Below, piece by piece: positions 1 through 6,309 of a DNA stretch of 11,315 bases. Below the pieces are notes generated by a model. That model ran no database searches, was not told where the DNA came from, and was given only the letters and a program-made list of their open reading frames with translations. The DNA comes from Nephromyces sp. MM_2019 (Eukaryota; Apicomplexa; Aconoidasida; Nephromycida): NCBI GenBank assembly GCA_015657535.1, contig JADHZB010000124.1, positions 1 to 11,315 of the forward strand, in the 5' to 3' direction. Position numbers and translations under genes: made by a program. Position 1 is the first letter of the stretch. The number at the start of each line of letters is the position of its first letter.

Positions 1-306
1 AACTACATACGCACTACCAGCTTCAAAGTCACACACACACACAGACACACACAAAAGTTAGCATAGATATTATAAGTTTTTCAAGAACTACATGTGTGAA
101 CAGGGTCAAAGTCATACATGCATACAAACACGCACGGAAGATCTTTAAACACACACAAAAACACCCAGAAATACACACACACACACACACACACCTCCCA
201 CACTTAAATGCATCAAATCTCTCCCTCAAAAAATCAACATACACACACACTGGAAACCTGAAAATATGCAGTATGCGTACACTTTTATAGACGTTATTTC
301 ACTTAC
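1..306 (-). other. UCH intron 6, partial
   Basis: On the minus strand this begins GTAAGT and then becomes TG-rich (AC-rich on plus), with a (AC)n run near 174-194. I saw no acceptor followed by a plausible UCH continuation. It is interpreted as intron running off the left edge. Confidence 0.7.
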
Positions 307-393
307 TTTTTCATCTTCAGAAGGCACTGCAGACTGACCCATCATCTGGGCAATCTCGTGATACCTTTCTGTACTATCATCCGCTTCAATAAC
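307..393 (-). CDS. UCH exon 6 (residues 140-168)
   Basis: It encodes VIEADDSTERYHEIAQMMGQ then SAVPSEDEK, the crossover-loop region that immediately precedes the catalytic-His strand in this family. The acceptor is CGTCTTTTTAG| and the donor is AAA|GTAAGT, the best consensus donor in the gene. No exon with a His-strand motif is visible in bases 1-306, so the next exon lies outside the window. Confidence 0.9.
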
Positions 394-2804
394 CTAAAAA
401 GACGGTTAATTTACAAAGAGTGAAAAAACCACACACACGCGCATGCTAGGGCGTCTGCACACACACAAAGAGGCTAGGATATCAATTCAAAGATACATGC
501 GCTAGGAAGTCTATACAGATACACACACTACGACATCAAGTCAAAGACACAGGCGCTATGAAGTCTACACACACACACATTAGAGCGTCTACAAACACAC
601 GCACTAGCTCGTCAAGACAGATGCACTCACACCTCAACAGGCGCATACGCATACACACACAATAGTATCTCAATAAATACGCATGCAAGAAATGAAAAGC
701 AAACACCACAAAAAAAACACACACACTAACATAGCTACCTACATAGTTTAAACCCTAAACTTAACCATCAAAAGCTCTCAAACACTTTAAAGGTGATTCA
801 CGCACACCCACACGGAAAGGGGAGAGTCTTGCGCACACAAACCCAGAAAGAAACGAGGAACGCAACTTGAACACACACACACACACAAAACACACACACA
901 CACACACAAAACACACACACACACACACACACAAAACACACACACACACACACACAAAACACACACACGCACATACACACACCATAGCTCTCTCCACTGC
1001 ACTGAGTGTGCGAGTTTTCTGGAACAGAGTGTCACAGACACCTCCAGGTTCTATAAACACATTCAAGATCAGCGATTAAGCTAGCAAATAGAAGCCTAGG
1101 CTAAGTGAACAACATACACAATAATGTGTGCATTATCAAGGATAAGGGGGTGTACGTGCAGCCTATAGATGATGCAAGGAGTAGAGTGCACTGCAAAGAC
1201 CAAGGCTCACATAAACAGGGAAACACACACACAATGATAAGCGCTGTGCAGCACATAAAGAGTAATCCGTATCACCATCGCTATCACACATACACACGCA
1301 TTGATAAACCCTAAGTAGATTGAAGAGCTAGCACCAGCACAAACGCAAGCACTGATGAACTTTATGTAGCTTGAAGAGCTAAAGTCAGCACACACACAGA
1401 GAAACCCACACACAGAGAAACCCACACACAGAGAAACCCACACACAGAGAAACCCACACACAGATAAAAGTTCATACTAACCCACAACGTGTGGTGTAAA
1501 AAATCATCCCCTTGGAGTATATGCATTGCCTAGGCTGCACTTTACCGCATCCAGATAAACCTTCGATGTTTGCAATCGCATGAAGCAAACCAATAGTGCC
1601 ACAAGCATTTCCAATAGTCTGAAGGGAGAAGCGAGACAGCACACACACAAACAAGCTGAATAAAGTGTCACTGGAGCAAGGCATTCACATACTCCCTCTA
1701 TAGAAAATCTCACCTCAAGCAGAGGATTCCACACACGAAAACAATGATAACTCAGCAGTCTGTCCTCTTTTCTTCACGTGCACACACACATAAACACACA
1801 CCCCACCCTGCGTCAAGCAAACAATCAGCCTCACACTGAGAGTGAAGCTCCTTCAAACCTCCAAAAAGCGTATATCAAAGCGCATATAATAGCAACTTCA
1901 ATTCAGCCTCTTAAATCTTCATAAAATTTGGTAGTTTCATACATTTTTGGAGATTTTTAAAGCTTTCAAAGAGGCGATTATCAAACACAAAGAAGAGGAG
2001 AGTGTACGTACACCTCACCTGCACAGTGAACCACAGCTTATCTGATACCGTCTGTCCTTCTGAAGAAATTCGTTCTCTTTCAGCCCTCTCTTTCGCTTTG
2101 ATCTGAGGGGCACAGTGTGTGTAAGCGTAGCAAGAGAGAACTTATACTGGAGGAGCTACACGGTGTGGGGGAAAGATACATTTGAAAGAGTGGAAAACAC
2201 ACAATACAATGAACACACACATGCATCTCATGGTAAACACAGGGTATTCAAGCAAAAGCTATCCAGGGGCAGAGAGAAATCGCTCATACACAGAGAAACT
2301 ATTTAGAGAGGGACAAATTATTGGCACACACGCGTTATCTGCACACAGATCATTCACACACACAGATTATCTACACAAAAGCTATCCACACACACAGACT
2401 ACGCACACAAAAGCTATCAACCCACACAGATTATCCACACACAAGCTTACCGATGAATTAACTGGAAACAAAACGAGAACAGCCAGGACTGGCGATGGAA
2501 TCTGCAGACAAACACACAGAACCAAGCAAAAGAATGAAAACATTTTACATAATATAAGCAATGAAGTGTATCTCCTTGATTCACACACACACACTCCACT
2601 GAAATCACACATACACATAAACAAAGCTACCGTTTCATTGAAATCACACACACACACACACACCATCTCTAGAGCCCAATCCTCAAATCCTAGAACATCA
2701 CAGAACTCGATATCTGGAGGTCCTCCCATTGATTTGATGTACGTAGAGATAACCGAAGGATTGGCCTCTATAGGCAGCCATGATTTCTTCGTAGATCCCC
2801 CCAT
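307..2804 (-). CDS. Ubiquitin C-terminal hydrolase (UCHL1/UCHL3-type, peptidase C12), 5' six exons, 3' end off window
   Basis: This is a cysteine deubiquitinase of the UCH family, which releases ubiquitin (and in some members NEDD8) from small C-terminal adducts in the cytosol or nucleus. The coding sequence is complement(307..393, 983..1050, 1546..1618, 2019..2102, 2451..2501, 2664..2804), giving 168 residues in one frame. Family hallmarks appear in order: WLPIEANP near residue 9, an AVLVLFPV strand near 55, the oxyanion Gln92, and the catalytic Cys98 in TIGNACGTIGLLHAIAN. The active-site crossover region follows and ends in QSAVPSEDEK. Human UCHL3 is about 230 residues, so roughly 60 residues, including the catalytic His and Asp, should lie left of base 1. 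The ATG at 2804 is the first after an in-frame TGA. Five complete introns of 162 to 589 nt have TG-rich sense strands. Assignment to the family is firm. The choice between UCHL1-like, UCHL3-like or another C12 member is not settled. Confidence 0.93.
394..982 (-). other. UCH intron 5 with simple and degenerate tandem repeats
   Basis: This 589-nt intron holds a degenerate repeat near 441-620, in which GCGCTAGGAAGTCT at 499 recurs as GCGCTATGAAGTCT at 553. It also holds a compound (AC)n/AAAC microsatellite at about 870-968. The Cys/Val-rich ORFs across it are repeat translations rather than genes. Confidence 0.75.
870..968. repeat. Compound (AC)n microsatellite interrupted by AAAC
   Basis: Runs of 8-12 AC dinucleotides are punctuated by AAAAC at roughly 20-28 bp intervals. 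It lies wholly inside UCH intron 5, TG on the transcribed sense strand. Confidence 0.95.
983..1050 (-). CDS. UCH exon 5 (residues 117-139)
   Basis: After completing a split Glu codon it encodes PGGVCDTLFQKTRTLSAVER plus AM. This aligns without gaps to the TLKKFLEESVSMSPEERARYL helical segment of human UCHL3. The acceptor is GTTTATAG| and the donor is ATG|GTGTGTGTA. Confidence 0.88.
1299..1391. repeat. 51-bp direct repeat, two diverged copies
   Basis: CATTGATAAACCCTAAGTAG at 1299 matches CACTGATGAACTTTATGTAG at 1350, and both continue with TTGAAGAGCTA...CAGCAC. The offset is 51 bp. Confidence 0.85.
1389..1468. repeat. 16-bp tandem repeat, five copies
   Basis: The unit is CCCACACACAGAGAAA, with copies at 1389, 1405, 1421, 1437 and 1453. 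The first copy starts CACA and the last ends GATAAA, so the middle units are the most uniform. Confidence 0.95.
1546..1618 (-). CDS. UCH exon 4 with catalytic Cys (residues 93-116 plus one base)
   Basis: It encodes TIGNACGTIGLLHAIAN followed by IEGLSGC. Cys98 in NACGTIG is the nucleophile. The acceptor is CTTCTCCCTTCAG|. The donor is TGCG|GTAAAG (phase 1). An alternative donor GAAG|GTTTAT 15 nt upstream (exon end 1561) keeps the same phase but fits the family's spacing less well and is a weaker site. Confidence 0.92.
1619..2018 (-). other. UCH intron 3
   Basis: This 400-nt intron starts GTGAGG, includes the GTGTACGTACAC palindrome at its 5' edge, and ends in a CTTCTCCCTTCAG acceptor. It is less repeat-dense than the other introns of the gene. 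Confidence 0.8.
2002..2013. repeat. 12-bp palindrome GTGTACGTACAC, UCH intron 3
   Basis: An exact copy of the recurrent palindrome, occupying intron nucleotides 6-17 on the UCH sense strand, immediately after the 5' splice site. Confidence 0.9.
2019..2102 (-). CDS. UCH exon 3 (residues 65-92)
   Basis: It encodes a charged helix (IKAKERAERERISSEGQTV) followed by KLWFTVQ. The last residue is the oxyanion-hole Gln that precedes the catalytic Cys block. The acceptor is GCCCCTCAG| and the donor is CAG|GTGAGG. The palindrome GTGTACGTACAC starts at intron nucleotide 6. Confidence 0.92.
2103..2450 (-). other. UCH intron 2
   Basis: This 348-nt intron contains a 32-bp tandem repeat at about 2347-2447. 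The long plus-strand ORF here has a Thr/His-rich translation derived from ACACAC and is not a gene. Confidence 0.8.
2347..2447. repeat. 32-bp tandem repeat, about three copies
   Basis: GCTATC recurs at 2381 and 2413, and the CAGATT/CAGACT element at 2363, 2395 and 2427, all at 32-bp spacing. The unit combines CACACAGATTAT and ACACAAAAGCTATC. Confidence 0.85.
2451..2501 (-). CDS. UCH exon 2 (residues 48-64)
   Basis: This 51-nt phase-0 micro-exon encodes IPSPVLAVLVLFPVNSS, the conserved central beta strand of UCH enzymes. The acceptor is TTTGTCTGCAG| and the donor is TCG|GTAAGC. Confidence 0.92.
2502..2663 (-). other. UCH intron 1
   Basis: The shortest intron of the gene at 162 nt. It starts GTGTGTGTGTG on the sense strand and ends TCTGCAG. 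Confidence 0.85.
2664..2804 (-). CDS. UCH exon 1 (residues 1-47)
   Basis: It opens with MGGSTKKSWLPIEANP and ends ...FEDWALEM, matching the UCH N-terminal strand and helix up to the family's 'LLSM' position. The phase-0 donor is ATG|GTGTGTGTG, so the donor itself begins a TG repeat. An in-frame TGA lies upstream of the ATG, with no intervening ATG. Confidence 0.92.
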
Positions 2805-2963
2805 CTTCTTCACAGAAACACACACTGATTTGCTCAATAAATAGCGGCTTCTTCTTCAGTAGCAAAACAATATAGTCTCTACATATAAAAAGAGCACACA
2901 CAGACTAGGAGGTGGTGTATAGCATTGTAGTGGTAGATATTATCCTCAGGGGTGTGTGGTGGG
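2805..2963. promoter_or_regulatory. Spacer between divergent starts; candidate bidirectional promoter
   Basis: 159 bp separate the UCH ATG (2804, minus) from the ATG of the plus-strand ORF at 2964. A TATAAAAAG sequence sits at 2884-2892 in plus orientation, 80 bp or less from that ATG. The spacer lacks the long AC/TG runs seen on both sides. Promoter function is inferred from position only. Confidence 0.4.
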
Positions 2964-3073
2964 ATGAAGCAGCGCGTATCTGCTTTGCAGCGTGTGCAAA
3001 AATACAGAGGGTGTACCGGGCAGTCGATGAATCCTCGTGACGCACACAAGCAAAACGCTCGTGGGGGCAGCAT
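2964..3073 (+). CDS. Possible first exon or small ORF, product unknown
   Basis: The ATG at 2964 is the first after an in-frame TAG. It opens 36 codons beginning MKQRVSALQRVQKYRGC and continuing with a basic stretch containing NPRDAHKQNARGGS. The ORF then runs into CAT|GTAAGT, a consensus 5' splice site, followed by TG-rich sequence like the introns of the two recognised genes. Without splicing it stops one codon later at TAA, which would make a 37-residue basic peptide. I do not recognise the protein and could not find a second exon whose phase fits. The alternatives are an alternative first exon, an sORF or chance. Confidence 0.3.
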
Positions 3074-3588
3074 GTAAGTGCGCAAATTACTTCGTGTATG
3101 CGTAAGGGTGCTACTCGCTATGACTATTGCCTGTGTGCGTGTATGCTACCTGCTTTTATGAGTGTGTGTGTGAGGGTGTTACTTGCTTCGAGTTGGAAGT
3201 ATGAGTGTGTGCGCGTGTATTTTGGGGCATGCCATACAGTCACTTCATGAATGTGTATGTGAAGGTGCGTGGAAGTGTGTGCGGGGTGTGCCTATGAGCT
3301 TGTATTGCTAGACAGAGGTCCTGTGTGTGCTGCTTCGCATGCTTATACTGTGACCTGCTGAATGTGTGCGGAATAGAGTGCAGCTCAGTCATCGCTTGTG
3401 AAGTGAAATTCAATCTGTTTTGCTAGCACACTACATGTGTGTGTGTATGAGTTGTGTGTGTGAGTAGTTCATCGGTCGTTCTAAGCCTGGTGGAATTCAA
3501 AGTTGTGATCATACTGAAGCTCTCGTTGCGTACATTACCTGATGGTATGGAGTGCTTGCGAAAAAACCACGGACATATTGTGTGCACC
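3074..3588 (+). other. TG-rich stretch, probable intron or intergenic
   Basis: It starts GTAAGTGCG and is rich in TGTGTG on plus up to about 3470. Bases 3470-3590 are more complex, with open frames on both strands (for example ICPWFFRKHSIPSGNVRN on minus), none of which I could assign. No gene is supported. Confidence 0.4.
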
Positions 3589-3905
3589 GGATATACACAC
3601 ACACAGCATATATGTAACTTATATGCACACACGCAATATATGTATAAATTATACACACACAGCATATATATAGTATACATATTATACACACACAACGTAA
3701 ATGTAGGCTATACTATACAAACACACAGTATATATATAGGTTATACACAAACGCAGTATATATATAGACTGCATACACATACAGTATATATTGGGGTTAT
3801 AGAAACACAAAGCATATATGAAGGAGCTAAACGCAAACACATGCAGCATATCTACCATATATATGCAGTGTATACAGCTTCAACACACAGCGCATATCCA
3901 GCCAA
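3589..3905. repeat. AT/AC minisatellite, about 10 diverged units of 24-33 bp
   Basis: Units resemble ATACACAAACGCAGTATATA followed by TATAGACT/GGTT. Each pairs an ACACAC half with a TATATA half. Unit length varies from 24 to 33 bp, and copies become more degenerate toward 3900. Confidence 0.85.
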
Positions 3906-3996
3906 CAACACACAGGCCCCTCCTAGCTTGAAAGCGTATCGGCAAAACCGCACACACAAGCCCATTGAGAGCTTCTCGGTGAGGCAATTAGCTTCT

Positions 3997-4102
3997 CCGC
4001 CTTACCATTGGGATGCCAGCCTCACAGTGAGCATGTGAAATACGGTGCTTTCCTCTGCTCTGCTCTCTGCTCTTTCATACCAAACCTTCCTCGTCTTAGT
4101 CG
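3997..4102 (-). other. Exon-like ORF on minus strand, unassigned
   Basis: An open frame reads ATKTRKVWYERAESRAEEST and then VFHMLTVRLASQ. It is followed by CAATG|GTAAGG (exon end 4006), a good donor. The upstream edge is CTGAG|CG at 4103 with no pyrimidine tract, so the acceptor is weak. A competing plus-strand frame (APPSLKAYRQNRTHKP..., to a GTGAGC donor at 4027) overlaps the region. At most one can be real, and I recognise neither. Confidence 0.2.
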
Positions 4103-4162
4103 CTCAGTGTGTGTGTGTGTGTGTACGATTAGAGTACAAACCACTCCATCTCCTCACAGTAA

Positions 4163-4400
4163 GTGTATATACATCCACATCATCCTCACTTTGGGAGTGT
4201 ATATACACGCACATCGTCATCACTTCGGCATAACTCTACAGGCTCTTTAATCCTCACTTCCGGAGGGTATATACACCCACATCATCCTCACTTTGGTAGA
4301 ATATATACACCCACGTCGTCCCCACTTTGGGAGTGTATGTACACCCACATCGTCCCCACTTTGGGAATGTATGTACACCCACATCATCACCACTTTCCTT
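4163..4400. repeat. 34-bp tandem array, seven units, most with a palindrome
   Basis: The unit is a 12-bp palindrome GTGTAYRTACAC followed by CCACATCATCCTCACTTTGG and GA. Units start at 4163, 4197, 4231 (badly decayed), 4265, 4299, 4333 and 4367, exactly 34 bp apart. The core alternates between GTGTATATACAC (4197-4208 is exact) and GTGTATGTACAC. The same palindrome occurs as isolated copies elsewhere in the window. Confidence 0.95.
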
Positions 4401-4660
4401 AAATGTACTTTGATATAATACGCTTCACAAGATCTTCTATTCCTGAATAGCATTCTTGTGTGCTGCCGCGCTCCCCGCTTCAAAGCCTTCTCGGGAATCA
4501 TTTTATGCAGATTTTTGATGTCTTTGCGGTGTATATACACTGCCCTCTTCTTGAGAAAATTATCCTTCTTAAACTTTTTTTTCTTCTGCTTAAAAAGAAT
4601 TCGTCTGCCTCTCTTAACTTTGAAGAAGCGCTCCCCCCACTACCCCTGAGGTGCCGATTG
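4401..4660 (-). other. Lys/Arg-rich open frame on minus strand, unassigned
   Basis: A frame open from about 4640 down into the tandem array translates as a very basic stretch (KVKRGRRILFKQKKKKFKKD ... RKDIKNLHKMIPEKALKRGA). Plus-strand frames are open here too and the region is A-rich on minus, which opens several frames by composition. A C-rich tract and CAG near 4706 could be an acceptor. I treat it as a candidate exon only. Confidence 0.18.
4529..4540. repeat. 12-bp palindrome GTGTATATACAC, isolated copy
   Basis: Exact copy of the AT-cored form, about 150 bp beyond the 34-bp array and outside its period. Confidence 0.85.
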
Positions 4661-5054
4661 TTGTTAAATGCCTCGATTTATTCTTTGAAGATGGCAAGTA
4701 ACTGTTAAGATTTCTCTTCTTGAACTGATTTTATGTGAATAGGGTACGACATGGGGTTGTTGAGAGGTTAATGTGTACTCTAATTACGGAGGGAGGCAGG
4801 GGGTTTTATGTGTGTGTGAGGGAGGTAAATACGGAGGCTTTTTATTGAGGAGGGTAGGGATGATAGAGCAAAGGAATACTTGTGAGGGGTGAAGTTTTTG
4901 ATAACATTTTTCGTGAGGAAGATGGAGGGCTTTATCTTCATCTTCTTGAATGTCTAAAGGCCTGGATTTCGTAGATTTGAAGAGATTTCGTAAGAATCAC
5001 CATGAGTTGATGTGAAGATTTCATTGATGAAGTTTAGTCAGATTTCATCTTCTA
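4661..5054. other. No gene recognised
   Basis: The plus strand is stop-rich with purine-rich blocks (GGAGGGAGGCAGGGGG near 4790-4805), so the minus strand is pyrimidine-rich, as in the 3' halves of the recognised introns. Nothing codes convincingly. Confidence 0.5.
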
Positions 5055-5425
5055 GTGTGTGCTTTTGGTCGTAGTCGGGGAGTGATGTGTGTGTGCATTG
5101 TGTTTATTGTGTGTGATTTGTGTTTATTGTGTATGATTTTTGTGTGCTGCATATTTTTTGATGTTTTGTGCGCGATTTGTGTGTGAGTTGCTGTATTGTG
5201 TGTGAGCTGCGTGTATTGTGTTTGTTGTGTATTATTTGTGTATAATTTGCGTGTGTTCTGTGTATGAGAGTATATGTTCAAATGTGCGGTATCTATCTTG
5301 TGTACATGTATCATTATATGGTGTCTATCACTTGTGTGTGTATCGTATATTTATTCATCGCATGTGTGTGTGTAACTATGCAGCATCTATCACATGTTTG
5401 CTGTGTATGTGTAAAAAAATTTGAC
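5055..5425 (+). other. TG-rich tract, intron-like
   Basis: It opens GTGTGTGC and is TG-dominated throughout, ending near TTTGACAG at 5420-5427. It has the composition of the 5' halves of introns in the recognised genes, so it may be an intron of an unannotated plus-strand transcript. No flanking coding exon is clear. Confidence 0.35.
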
Positions 5426-5548
5426 AGAAAGTTGTGAAATTCTGCTTTTTTAGGCTTAAAATAGGATGATCTACTACTACCCTCTAGTCACTTCCTGAAG
5501 AGAGCTTTTCTATTGGCATTCTGATGAATAGCAGCCTCTTCCGAGCGG

Positions 5549-5560
5549 GTGTACGTACAC
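5549..5560. repeat. 12-bp palindrome GTGTACGTACAC
   Basis: Exact copy, about 560 bp upstream of the WDR75 start codon, in the mixed-composition block. Confidence 0.9.
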
Positions 5561-5810
5561 TGCATCGTCTGCGAAGATGTATCGACTAAATGTAGCCTTC
5601 AAAGCTTTGCTTTCTCTTCTTCCATTTGGATCGTTTAGTCTAAGACTTGATGGCTAATCTGCCGTTTTGTCAGAAAGAAAAGAAAATCTTTAGTGTGTGT
5701 TTGTTTGCTTCTGTTTGTGTATTTGCCCCACGCACCTTTAATTTCACGGGTTTTTAAGTTATTTCACCCTCCTAGTGGTGCAAGCACACACACAAAAATT
5801 GGGCAATACA

Positions 5811-5882
5811 TAAGTTTACGCCGAGTTTTGCATACAAGTTTACGGCAAGTTGCACGCACAAGTGTATGCCGAGTTGTACATA
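5811..5882. repeat. 24-bp tandem repeat, three diverged copies
   Basis: Copies start at 5811, 5835 and 5859 with the shared form YAAGTKTAYGCCGAGTT followed by a G/C/A-rich tail ending CATA or CGCA. It lies 236 bp upstream of the WDR75 ATG. Confidence 0.85.
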
Positions 5883-6069
5883 CGCGTCAACACACGCACA
5901 AGTTCACACCAACACGCATACACCCAAGAACCCACACAAGATCGCATCAACACACGTACACCAACCCACGTGCACCCTCGTATCCACATGCTCGAGCACA
6001 TGATTCGCACCCCTATGCATCTCCCTGTGAGCCCCCCGTAAACTCTGACGATCTCTCAGAATCTCACAG

Positions 6070-6081
6070 GTGTACGTACAC
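6070..6081. promoter_or_regulatory. 12-bp palindrome GTGTACGTACAC upstream of WDR75 ATG
   Basis: Exact copy, extended by one pair to GGTGTACGTACACC (6069-6082), ending 36 nt before the start codon. The position suits a core promoter or 5' UTR element. A binding role is inferred, not shown. Confidence 0.5.
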
Positions 6082-6117
6082 CCCCCAACTTTCTGAAGAT
6101 ACAGTGAAAGTGTGAAG

Positions 6118-6309
6118 ATGCGAAAGCCTGAAGAGGAGGCTAAGAGCTCCTTCTACTCCCTCTTCACTGGGGGTGGGAACTTAGTAGCTCGCAGGCCCTC
6201 CATTAGTGGAGATCAGAAGTTTTCTCTGCTTCAAGTTGGGCAGACGATACAAGGTTTTAGCTTGAAGGATGGCACACATGCTTTTACCTTGTTAGCACAC
6301 ACAGATGCG
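6118..6309 (+). CDS. WDR75 exon 1 (residues 1-64)
   Basis: The first ATG after an in-frame TGA opens MRKPEEEAKSSFYSLFTGGG and ends ...FTLLAHTDA. The donor is GCG|GTATGT, phase 0. A GTG six bases upstream is not a eukaryotic start. Confidence 0.88.

Larger units (their letters stand above)
1051..1545 (-). other. UCH intron 4
   Basis: This 495-nt intron contains two tandem repeats. One is a 51-bp direct repeat (copies at 1299-1340 and 1350-1391) and the other is a 16-bp array at 1389-1468. The remainder is TG-rich on the sense strand with no exon-like ORF. Confidence 0.75.
5428..6117 (+). other. Upstream region of WDR75, possible 5' UTR and UTR intron
   Basis: Bases 5428-5690 are of mixed composition and contain a palindrome at 5549. 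A GTGTGT follows at 5695, then AC/CA-rich sequence, then CTCACAG at 6063-6069 just before another palindrome. This pattern could be a 5' UTR exon, intron and acceptor, but there is no coding evidence to anchor it. A 26-codon ORF at 5577 is unsupported. Confidence 0.3.

Noticed and set aside
1..306. A catalytic-His exon of UCH in the left-most bases
   Set aside because: No frame on the minus strand gives a V-D-x-H-F-I-like strand. The sequence is TG-rich and intron-like.
761..1066. Cys/Val-rich minus-strand frame
   Set aside because: Mostly translation of (TG)n. Only its first part is real, as UCH exon 5 (983-1050).
1546..1561. Earlier donor GAAG|GTTTAT for UCH exon 4
   Set aside because: It is in phase, but GTTTAT is a poorer donor than GTAAAG 15 nt downstream. 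The longer exon restores the spacing between the Cys helix and the next helix seen in UCHL3.
2182..2844. 220-codon plus-strand frame across UCH introns and exon 1
   Set aside because: Much of its translation is Thr/His from ACACAC repeats, and it runs antisense through UCH exons 1 and 2, which match a known family.
3454..4038. 194-codon plus-strand frame
   Set aside because: Its middle is translation of the AC/TATA minisatellite. The ends look exon-like but have no recognisable homology and conflict with minus-strand frames.
4163..4400. CRISPR-like regular spacing
   Set aside because: The 34-bp units are contiguous and similar along their whole length, with no unique spacers, and the genome is eukaryotic.
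5693..6115. 140-codon plus-strand frame upstream of WDR75
   Set aside because: Dominated by CA-rich repeat translation (His/Thr/Pro/Arg). It ends just before the WDR75 ATG in another frame and resembles no known protein.
6112..6117. GTG six bases upstream as the WDR75 start
   Set aside because: Eukaryotic initiation favours the ATG at 6118, which is the first ATG after an in-frame stop.
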